Origin: Plasmodiophora brassicae
Taxonomy: Eukaryota > Endomyxa > Phytomyxea > Plasmodiophorida > Plasmodiophoridae
DNA: 64,000 nucleotides
Direction: 5' to 3'
NCBI GenBank assembly: GCA_039704465.1
Contig: JASFAU010000012.1
Span: 682,001 to 746,000 of the forward strand
This document shows, piece by piece, positions 55,505-64,000 of the stretch. The first letter of the stretch is position 1; every line of letters starts with the position of its first letter. The notes below the pieces were generated by a model. The model was not told the DNA's origin. It saw nothing but the letters and a program-made list of their open reading frames with translations, and searched no databases. A program made the translations under genes and the position numbers.

Positions 55505-57259
55505 ATGGCAGGGACGCAGACCCAGGATGGCGCTTGGGGTGATGATCCGGCCTGCGACGAGGACTCCTACGAGGGGTGGGGACGGGCCGTGTCCACGAAC
55601 CCGTTGTTTTCGCACTGCGCCCTGATCGGCAACCCGATCTCGTTCGGCAGGCATCCGAACTGCGATGTACGAATCGATAACCCTGCCGTATCGTACGTCT
55701 AGATACAGGGCCTGGTGTGTTCGCTCTGGACGTTTGACGTCTCCAATTCAGAGGGGCTCATTTTCGAATTGCACGGGAGATGAATCCGAGCACGGGGCAG
55801 AATCTTGTCTTCATAGAAGACACGAGGTGCAGTTTGCAAACGTTCACGTAAATTCGACACGTTCTAATCATTAGCTGCGCTCCCAGCACGAACGGTACAT
55901 TCGTGGACGACCTCAAGATCGGCAAAGGCAAACGTGTTGTGGTCACTCATGTCGGATCCAGGTCTCGTGTGAGGTCGCTGCAACCTGAATCACGTGCGGC
56001 AGGGATCGGAAGTGACGCTGATACCGCCGAACAAAGATGGCACCCGGCCTCGTATATCGTTTCACGTTTTCTTCAAGGAAGACGAAAAGCAACGGCACCG
56101 ACAGCTACAGGTACTGTCGCGAGTTTGCATGACCGCGCTACCATCGGTGAATGCGAACGACAGGAAACCAATAGCCCGTTCGCGCACTACGAACAGAAAG
56201 AGCTGTTGGGGCAAGGGGCGTATGCGGTCGTGTACCGCTGCATACACAGAGCGACTGGAAACGAATTCGCGTTGAAGATCATTGACAAGAAGAAGTTTGC
56301 CGTGAGTGGTCCAACCCGTACGAACGCACTTCTGGCCGAAGTTCATATCCTGTCCCGACTGTCCCACCCGCATATCATCAAGCTTGTCGATGCGTACGAG
56401 ACGAACGCATACTTATACCTCGTTCTCGAGCTCGTCACCGGCGGAGAACTGTTTGACGAGATCATCAAGATCGGGCGCTATCCCGAAGACGATGCTCGCG
56501 TCATCTTTACGCAGATGGTTGGGGCAGTATCTTACATGCACGAACAAGGGATTGTCCATCGTGATCTCAAACCCGAAAACGTCCTTCTCCGTTCTCCTGG
56601 CGCCCTGAACATCAAGATCAGCGATTTCGGACTGTCCAGAATAGTGGGCGAATCTGGCCTAGCGCAAACCTTGTGGTACGTTGTCATCTGCATTGGCCCT
56701 AGGTTCAGCACTGAACCCCTGCCGCCCGTAGTGGGACAGCCAATTACCTGGCTCCTGAGATCATCACAGCTCAGGCAATTCCTGCCGGCGGTTTGACGCC
56801 TGCCGAAGTAGTCGGCTACGGGAAGGCTGTGGTGTGTATATGGTCCTGCTGCAGGTTGTCGAGTCTGAATCTTGCTCAGGACATGTGGTCGCTGGGCGTC
56901 ATCCTCTACGTGATTCTGTCGGGGACGGCACCGTTCTATGAAGGGAGGAACACACCTGTTTTCGATCAGATCAAATCTGGCGATTATTCGTTCCCAGGCG
57001 AGGCCTGGGACGGCGTGTCAGCTGAAGGTACGTGGCAAAATCATCACATCCGTGTCTGGGTTTTAACGCCAATTCAGCCATCGACCTTGTGAAATCCCTC
57101 CTTCAAGTAGACCCCAGGAAGCGATTCACCAGCGACCAAGTCAGGAAACACCCCTGGATGATCGGGGCGTCCAAGAAGGCGCGCCCAATCTCCCTGCTCC
57201 TGCCGCCGGGCATCGCATCGAGCGACAACGTCACCCCGAAACGGGCCAGAATAGCCTGA
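55505..57259 (+). CDS. CHK2: FHA-domain CAMK kinase, CHK2/Cds1/Rad53 type
   Basis: DNA-damage checkpoint kinase. Exons: MAGTQTQDGAWGDD..., then an FHA domain split over three exons (PISFGRHPNCDVRIDNPAVS, IAREMNPSTGQNLVFIEDTRCSL, CAPSTNGTFVDDLKIGKGKRVVV, GSEVTLIPPNKDGTRPRISFHVFF). The kinase domain has LLGQGAYAVVYRCIHRATGNEFALKII, the HRDLKPENVLL catalytic loop, DFGLSR, CGTANYLAPEI, VDMWSLGVILYVILSGTAPFYEG and RKRFTSDQVRKHPWM. The core FHA Gly-Arg and NG-T phosphothreonine contacts are present. One FHA domain before the kinase fits CHK2/Cds1. The N-terminus has a Ser/Thr-Gln stretch (TQTQ), as expected of an ATM/ATR target. End 57257-57259. Confidence 0.9.
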
Positions 57260-57452
57260 CCATCATCGGGCCGTCCCATTGTCTAAAATGTACTATCCAG
57301 TGTGTTGAAGCCGAATCATAGATGGTCGCTGGGCCAGCCGCATTCGTCACCGCCACCGCAGGTGCAGTCGCGCAGTTGTCTCGTGTGCGCGCCAGTGGCT
57401 CGCGCAGCATCACTCAGATCAGGTTGGAGTGAGGGCGCTCGCGCGTTGCCCG

Positions 57453-58077
57453 ATGGATCCAGTCGTGCAGTTACGTCTCGGCGATGTGGTCCCTGGGTTC
57501 GGTATGAAATGGGCTCCGGAATTCGTGTACCAGCTTCGGATGAAGCCGACGGACCACATCGAGGTCGTTGCTGTCGACCTGCTGACGCCGGACGACATCG
57601 GTGTCGGGCAGGCGGTTCGCGTGACGCTTCCGAGCGGCGTGGCGTTCGAGATCGAGAGCCGCCGTCAGGGTGATGAGGACGATGAGGTGCAACGTATTGA
57701 GATCCCAAGGGCCGCAGACGGCAAGCCTGGACTGATCGTCAAGGCGGACACCTGGGGCGTTGTTGGGTTCACGAGTGTTGAAGCCACGTTCCGTGGGCGC
57801 GCTGTCGGTGGCGACGGCGTATGCCCGATCAAGGTTGACGGGCCTCATTCCATTTATTGGCACCGCCTGACATGCAATATAGGCCTGGAATGACGAGCGG
57901 GCCCCGATTCAGGTCGAAGTTCGGTGCAAGGTGCCTTCGTATGGGGATTCGTTATGCCCAGTCCAGAGCATCTACTACAGGAAGACTGAAGTGGTTGCCG
58001 AGAACGAGGAGGACGCAGCGAACGCAGCAGCAGGCGCTGACAACACCGGGTCGCCGCAGGTCGCACTAGCGCCGTGA
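57453..58077 (+). CDS. Beta-rich protein, function unknown
   Basis: Two exons: MDPVVQLRLGDVVPGFGMKW...VGGDG and, after a GTATGC...AATATAG intron of 63 nt, AWNDERAPIQVEVRCKVPSYGDSLCPVQSIYYRKTEVV and an Ala/Asn-rich tail. About 185 residues, alternating hydrophobic pattern suggests a beta sandwich. PSGVAFEIESRRQGDEDD and GKPGLIVKADTWG are its clearest segments. No domain recognised. Starts 190 nt after the checkpoint kinase on the same strand, but the spacing does not imply co-transcription. Confidence 0.6.
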
Positions 58078-60007
58078 ACACTGATCACGTCATCATCCCA
58101 TGTTTAATTAATGTCGAGCATTATTACTGTCTGACCTATCCGTCCAGTCTCTGGCTAGGTAGCTCGGGGCTTTATCAAGCGAGCGCGTCGCGACCTATCC
58201 CGTTGTACGTACTGTTGCTCGATGACGACTCCTCCATGCAACGCATTGAAGTGAGGTTTATGGTAATTATCACTAAACGGTGCCAACGCGAGGTGTGTGT
58301 GTATGTCCATAGACCGCGTATTCATCGGCAATGAGATATCGTCAGGTTGTTGCCACTGGATCCTGGGTAATGAAGCGGGAGACGCCAGGCATATCGCGGA
58401 CTGGTGCGGCCGTCCTGAGCAAGCGATGCGCTTCTAGCAGGTTGTCGCGGAGGGGAGCCCTGTAGCCTGGTTGTTTCACGTTCGACAGCATTGTCGGCGA
58501 TGCCCTTTGCCGTCGCAGGATCAATACTGGCATACCAAGCAACAGAGAACGTGCGCCGCCGCCTGGACTGGCCGGGAGGTGCCATTGCAGGAAGCTCGTG
58601 AGGCTGCATGCCTTCCATCATGCCAGCGATTCGCCGCAGCTGAGCAGGCGACGTACGACGGGAGACGACGGACCCGAGGACATTCATGACCATGTCGTTT
58701 GCGCCCATGCACAATGCGACGGATACGACCACGATTGGGACGACAACCACCGCCGCGACCCCCATATTGTTGTTGCACCAGTTGTCGACCTGTGCGACAA
58801 CGACGCCTTCCGCAAATGCCGAACCGCACCTTGCGGCCCGGGACGGAATCGCTGCTGCCCTCAGCCTGCCGCGTCGTCGGCTCGTTGCCCTAATGTTCAG
58901 GACCCGTTTTTTCGAAATAGGGCCCGTCGAAACGCCGATCCGATGAAAAGGTGAGCCCAAATTGCACGCGGCAACCGTTGCCGCCGCGGAGGACCCCATC
59001 CCTGTCCCACCCAACGATCGCGGCCGTGTCGAACTTTGAATTGCAGAGCGCGTCCGCGATCGGCATATTAGCGGAACGTGACGCGCTGCTTCTGTGACGT
59101 CGCGCCCCGATGCACCGCTTCATGTCGCCTGCTGGGGATGTTCCAGTGCGCCCCGCTTTCGGACGGCATCTGGGCCATCTGCCACTGCCGTAGCCTGCGA
59201 ATCACGACACCGTCAGGAACGACTTCCAGTGTCCGCTGATGTTCCACAGTGCTGCAGGAAATGTCGCTGGATCATCTCCCTGAGCGGTACCCGACTGCGA
59301 GGTATGCCCAATCAGGTCCGGTAGTTGGTATGTCGCTTCTGGGTATGGAGCCAACGATGGATGCGCTTTGCCTCGCAAACCCTTACTTCAGGTGCCTCGG
59401 CCGCCGTGTCGACCTTGGGCTACGCTGCATTGGCATTGTTGTCGGCAACCCGGCAGTTCCGGTTGATGATCACCCTGCTGTTCGTTGGCCACGTTGCCTT
59501 CACCGCTCCCCTCGCAGCGCGTTCATCTGCTCCGTGACGTCGTGGAGCTCCCGATCGTCGTCGGTTTTGGTCATTACGATCATCAGAGTAACAAATAGGT
59601 TCGAGAAGGACGGCTGTGCCAGGCTATGGGTTTTTCAAGCTGGATCCCGCCAGGCAGGCGTAAGCAGGTCATGAAACGAACCACAGAGCGAGTAAGCGAG
59701 ATGATGCCTAATCGGGGGAGGTGCTGGCATCGAGGATACCAGGGAGGTCCAGTGGAGACTACCAGGGTTTGCAAGAGAGCCAGAAATCTCTCAACCCGTG
59801 CAATACTGCGATTAAATTGACTTGATCGGCATGATGTGTTTGACATGATGACTTTGACATCATCGGAGGCGTGCGTACGCTTGCCATTGCCTGTAATCAG
59901 TGGACCAATTCGTTGCTCAACAGCTATTGCCTGCGTCGGACGTCCTCGGTTGCAGTACCTGCAGGTCTTGTGACAGTTCCAATCAGTCAAACGGGCGCCG
60001 GCGAGTT
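58078..60007. other. Gene-poor interval with a possible PiT-like remnant
   Basis: About 1.9 kb without a firm gene. On the minus strand near 58780-58640 the segment VVVVPIVVVSVALCMGANDMVMNVLGSVVSRR resembles the first GAND motif of PiT/SLC20 phosphate permeases, but the following sequence does not continue in the family. On the plus strand near 59385-59540, AAVSTLGYAALALLSATRQFRLMITLLFVGHVAF has membrane-like hydrophobicity. Both could be relics or chance. Confidence 0.3.
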
Positions 60008-61430
60008 ATGGTGTTCGGGTTATCGTTCGACAAAGTGGCCCCGACAGCGATGCCTGCCCCGACAGCAAACGAGACAACGCTCCCTATTCCCCCACTAGAG
60101 CTCGGGATGATGACGTTCTCACGGGAGCGTCATGGAGCCTTACGGGTCGGCATCGTTGTGCGGATCATTGGGGAGATGTTCACAGATCAAATGCTGGCGA
60201 ACGCCGTCACGATCGTACAGCAACGCCATCCGTTGCTGCGAGCAACCATGAACGCCGACGACGAATTCGTCGTAAAGGAGACACTTCCAGTCAGATGCGG
60301 CCGACACGTGCTCGCACACGATGACTCGTGGCAAGACGTTTGGGACAGCATGGGCGCCTATCAGATCGGGTCGCCACTGTGGAGCCTAACGTTGGTCGCC
60401 CCAGGGTCACAAGGCAGCAATTGTACGTTCGAGTTGATGCTGACCGCCGAGCATGCCGTCGGCGATGGGAGATCCCTGTCGCACCTCATGCACGAACTCC
60501 TGTGCCATCTCACAGAGCAAGCGCCTCCGTCCACGACGCCGACGCCAGTACCTCCGTTCATCGAGCAAGCGATGGCTTCGTGGACCCAGAACCTCCCTTG
60601 GTCCACCTACCTCAAGCTCGCCTGCGGTTTGGGATTGGCCAACCCCGTCCTCGCCTTTCTTCGCTGGAAGTCGACGCCATTACGTCCGCCCGATAACGTC
60701 GACTTCACCGAATCATCGGCAAGATGGTCCACTGTGACCCTGGCGCAATCGGAAACCGAGTCGCTTGTGCAACTGGCGCGCGCCAACGGCGTCACCCTGA
60801 CAACGCTCCTGATGGCCCTGGTAGACACTGTGTCGTTGCCCATCGGAACAGATCCAACTGATGACGTGTTCGGCGCCGCAGGTCATGGAGCAGTTGCCGT
60901 CAAGCGCCACATGGCCAGCGTCCTGTTTGTGCCCAGTGGATCTACGAGGTCGTTACCCGACGGGGCGCATCCCTGCCGATCGCGTGTCATTCCACGTCCA
61001 GACGACGCGGATCCGGGTCGAGCGGAGCGAGGACCCTTGGCAGGTGGCCCGTCAGTGCCGGGAGGCAATACAGTGCCAGCTGTCGGACGGGACCGTGTTC
61101 GCAATGGCACGCCTGGCCAGCATGGGCGTCACGGTGGTCGGCGCGCGTACGCGCCCGGACAGGAATCAGGCGCCAATGGGATTCCTGTCCAATCTCGGGG
61201 TCGTCCCGATCCAGCCCCGATACGGATCCCGGGTCGTCGAGGAAGTCACCCCGGTACTTCACACGCCGCCCATCAACCTCCGACAGTGCATGGCCGTCAC
61301 CGCGGCCGGCCGCCTGACGCTGGCGTTCAGGACCCCCGATGTCGACCAGGACGACGCGGACCCGAACCGATTCGCCAGCGCCGTCCGCGACCGCATCCAG
61401 CACCTTCTGGCCGAAGCCAAGGCGTCATAA
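60008..61430 (+). CDS. Condensation-fold acyltransferase (HxxxDG), alcohol acetyltransferase/PapA-like
   Basis: CoA-dependent acyltransferase fold. Two exons: MVFGLSFDKVAPT...TLLMAL, intron GTAGAC...GCGCCGCAG (about 60820-60878), then VMEQLPSSATW and LCPVDLRGRYP. Landmarks: VGIVVRIIGEMFTDQMLANAV, RHPLLRA, the active-site HAVGDG in AEHAVGDGRSLSHLMHELL, and LGVVPIQPRYGSRVVEEV and LRQCMAVTAAGRLTLAFR near the C-terminus. Members include yeast alcohol acetyltransferases, wax-ester synthases and NRPS condensation domains. This one has no carrier or adenylation domain nearby, so acyl transfer to an alcohol or lipid is most likely. Stop 61428-61430. About 450 residues. Confidence 0.75.
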
Positions 61431-61490
61431 AGAACAACGCGGTACACTTTGGCGTGGCCTGTCTTCAGCGGTGTCGAACTGCGCAGGTCG

Positions 61491-62656
61491 ATGGCTCGTC
61501 GTGCGGCGGCCCTGGCTGACGACGTCGTTGCCGAGGGCGTCGTGCGCATCGTCTGCCCGAATCCCGGGCCGATGACGCTGCAGGGCACGAACGTGTACTT
61601 TGTCGGCGAAGGCCCGACGAGAATCATGGTCGACGCTGGGCAGGGTGCGGACGAATCGTGCCCCGGCGTGATGGGTCGACGGTCGGAGCCCCCCCATTGA
61701 GAGGACGTGTCTGCAGAGTGCGACGGGTACAGGGACGCGCTGGTCGGGGCGCGCGACCGACTCGGCATACAGAGGGTGCAGTGCGTCCTGATCACGCATC
61801 GCCACCACGACCACATTGGGGCCGTACGCCTCGTCCGCGACGTGTAACCTGTTTCCGCGGACGACATGAGCGACGCCTACGTGGTAACCGTCTGCATCAG
61901 GTTCGGGAACAATACTCCTGTCATGAAACACCTCGCCGACAAGACTGAGCAGTTGCCCATTGACGATATCGATCGTCTATGCGATGGCCAGGTAGAGTCC
62001 GTTCCATTTCGGTACTATTCTCCCGACTGAGACACCGCTGCTCCCGGCGAAAGGTGGTTGAAAGTTCGTGTGGACGGTACCGGTTATCGTGCATCTACGC
62101 TCCTGGCCATACGTCGGATCACATGTGCTTCGCCCTAACGCCGGGCGATATTCTGTTCTCCGGCGACTGTATCCTCGGTGGTGATTCGACTGCGGTGTTC
62201 GACGACCTGACCAGGTGGCGAACGTGTACGATTGGAAATCCGTTAACGCTGAGGTATTTTGTGAGAAGATACATGGAGTCCCTGATGGCGCTAGCCGCTC
62301 GTGAACCGGCGTTCCAGGTAATCTGTCCAGGACATGGGTCAATCGTGCACAACCCTCGCGTTAAGATCCAGCATTACATCGAGCACGTAGGGACCATCGG
62401 TAATTACCTGCGCCTCCTTACGTCCCTGACCGGCGCGTAGAGACTGGCCAGGGATCGCCAAATACTGGACTCCCTATCAGGCAATGGCGCCTTGTCCTGC
62501 GACGATATCCAGCGGATCATCTATGGTGAAACGTCCGGCCAGCTACAATCTGCTGCCAGGCTCGTCCTCCAGCAGCACCTGCGTCGCCTCGTCCACCTCG
62601 GGAACCTCTGCGAGAACGGCCCTGACCTGTACTCTTTACCAGCCGACTCTCAATGA
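61491..62656 (+). CDS. LACTB2: LACTB2-like metallo-beta-lactamase-fold nuclease/hydrolase
   Basis: Five exons. [36 protein letters not shown], then [13 protein letters not shown], the metal motif [11 protein letters not shown] (HxHxDH), [69 protein letters not shown] joined at a GTAGGG...GTAG intron to [14 protein letters not shown], and LPADSQ at the end. The C-terminal winged-helix part [13 protein letters not shown] and YGETSG matches LACTB2 (mitochondrial RNase in animals). All metal ligands are present. An exon boundary near 61675 is not resolved. Confidence 0.88.
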
Positions 62657-63031
62657 ACCGGTGACCACCGGTTTGCCTTTGTGATGGTGTTGCCAGGGAA
62701 GGTTGCCCACGATGATAAGCAGTCCTATAGCGTCGCTAACATTAGTTGGACCTACGGCCACAGAGAGCGGTTTGTCAGAATGACCGTTCAAGTGGGCGGG
62801 CTCTGCAGGGCTAAATTTCACATGATCGTCTACCACAGCAGGGCCGATCAGAGCGGCTCATTGCAAGGCAGATTCGCCACTGCAGGCAGCTGAGAGGCTA
62901 CGTTGCACAGGTCCAGCAGGCGACTGTCCCCAAAACCAAACCCAGCCTGTATTTAGCGGTCGGGACAGTGCGAATTCATGATCTGATGCGGTCGGTTGGA
63001 CTGTGGTGCAGAACTGAAGATACGGGCGCAT
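62657..63031. other. Intergenic, no gene seen
   Basis: Convergent 3' flanks of the LACTB2-like gene and the small membrane protein gene. No feature recognised. Confidence 0.5.
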
Positions 63032-63433
63032 CTATGGAGACGGTACAGGCAGGTCCGAAGTTGCCAACGCCTGCGACGACGATGTCGCAGGCGCCGCCTG
63101 ATTAGCCAGAATAGACTGCAGCGTGTCCAGCTTCTCCAACTTCATTCGATGGTAGTCAGCCAACTTGACATCGATGTTCCTGCGCATCTCGATGAAATCT
63201 TTGTCCAACTGGCAATGCCATGGATAAAGGACACCTACAACAGCTGGTGAGATCACAGCCTGGCCGGCGGACAGCAGCGACGGCCGCACCAATCTGGAAG
63301 GACAGGGCAAACGATCCGATGGCACTGCACGGGGCGCCAGAGGTCAGACGAGGCGCGGCGACGCACTGCGAGGCACATACAAGTTGAAGTAGGGGAGGCC
63401 CGTCGCCAGGATGCGACCAGCGGCCGACGACAT
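63032..63433 (-). CDS. Small single-span protein with helical tail
   Basis: Three exons joined in frame: MSSAAGRILATGLPYFN, FAIGSFALSFQIGAAVAA (one transmembrane span), then LDKDFIEMRRNIDVKLADYH, KLEKLDTLQSILANQ and a Ser/Pro tail. Introns are 55 nt (GTATGT...GTGCAG) and 65 nt (GTCCGC...TTGCCAG). About 93 residues. Short N-terminus before the span and a charged helix after it are typical of small mitochondrial inner-membrane assembly proteins, but no family is recognised. It would be missed by an ORF-only approach. Confidence 0.5.
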
Positions 63434-63874
63434 GACGAAGCCGCTGCTGCCTGCGCGGCTCTGGATGACGCACGCCGGTTGGTCCCAGGTGTCGCGGTCG
63501 CACCGCCGCGGAGGAAACCGCGCAGAACCCGCGCCCAGCCCAGTCCTATTTTTAGTGGTCGGGCGCGCTGCCCACGGACCTCCTTCGAACAGCCGACGAC
63601 GAGTCCGACCCTCTTGTCCGCCCTGGGGCGCGCTGGCTCCACAGTACGACCGCGGCAGTACCTACCGACCTAACGCCGATCCGAGCATAGAGAGCCGCCG
63701 TCGACGTACGACGCGGGCGCGTCCCGGCGTGACACTGGCGGCGGCCGAGGGCCGGCCCGGCTGCCAAAAACGAAACAGAGCAGGAGGCGGCTGTGCTGTT
63801 GTTGTATCCGGCGGCGCGGGCTCCAACGACGTGTCAGTACTCCAAATCGGTGAACGACGCCGGGAACCGGATCG

Positions 63875-64000
63875 ATGGTCGTCGACCCGTCGCTGCTGTG
63901 GCGCGCCAGCGAGATCGTCCCTGGCGCCTTGTACCTGGGCGGGAAGCATGACGCCAAGCAGGGCACGGCGCTGAGGCACTACGGCATCGGGCTGATCATG
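63875..64000 (+). CDS. Dual-specificity phosphatase, N-terminus only
   Basis: The frame from ATG 63875 reads MVVDPSLLWRASEIVPGALY, LGGKHDAKQGTALRHYGIGLIM and runs off the window. SEIVPGALYLGG...A...LRHYGI matches the start of the DSP phosphatase domain (S.I.PGLYLG...A....L...GI). The catalytic CX5R lies beyond the edge. Upstream exons may exist. Confidence 0.65.
   Translation, partial: MVVDPSLLWRASEIVPGALYLGGKHDAKQGTALRHYGIGLIM

Noticed and set aside
58322..59014. A complete phosphate transporter gene
   Set aside because: Only the GAND-like motif fits; the remaining spans and second conserved motif are missing.

Overview
The window is a compact, gene-dense stretch of a eukaryotic nuclear genome. 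It holds about 30 protein genes on both strands, one intact tRNA and few long gaps. Genes are split by many short GT-AG introns; in the P5CS gene I placed all seven exactly and they run 46-67 nt. The gene set argues against an animal (a type IIIA plasma-membrane H+-ATPase) and against a fungus (a fused P5CS). A plant-type UFD1-plus-zinc-finger protein points to a free-standing protist lineage. Compactness, intron size and GC-rich codons would suit a rhizarian such as a plasmodiophorid, but that is a guess from gene content; no taxonomic marker gene is present.

Layout. 1-2150: 3'-truncated P5CS (proline synthesis). 2433-3550: tRNA-Gln(CTG), then an apparent non-autonomous element bounded by inverted repeats, carrying telomere-like CGGGTA arrays and a decayed tRNA-Ser-like sequence. 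4212-8807: a small secreted protein, a coiled-coil protein, an unknown gene, a tyrosine phosphatase and an acetylpolyamine amidohydrolase-like deacetylase. 9095-17556: ATG18/WIPI and a very large ConA-like/HEAT protein of the BEACH type that lacks its BEACH domain. 18055-22550: plasma-membrane H+-ATPase and a degenerate EF-hand protein. 22670-24773: a TFIIB/cyclin-fold protein and an inverted retrotransposon gag relic.

24939-31861: PH-domain protein, BRAP-type E3 ligase, a polytopic membrane protein, EMC8/9 and a four-span membrane protein. 32519-41174: a disordered repeat protein ending in a CaaX box, SF3B4, a UFD1/zinc-finger/UIM protein, a Rab5-like GTPase, a single-span protein and a membrane-anchored nuclease-fold protein. 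41955-45011: SEN1/senataxin helicase. 45255-52870: full-length ABCA transporter. 53081-58077: tRNA-splicing endonuclease subunit SEN34, OST3/OST6, an FHA-kinase (CHK2/Cds1 type) and an unknown beta-rich protein. 60008-64000: condensation-type acyltransferase, LACTB2-like metallo-beta-lactamase, a small membrane protein and the start of a dual-specificity phosphatase.

There is no operon logic; most genes are housekeeping functions in RNA processing, ubiquitin, ER biogenesis, trafficking and autophagy. The most unusual items are the tRNA-adjacent inverted-repeat element, the CaaX-tailed repeat protein, the BEACH-less protein next to ATG18, and the inverted gag relic. Exon joins were made by hand from frame, splice sites and family resemblance, so individual boundaries may be off by a few codons.
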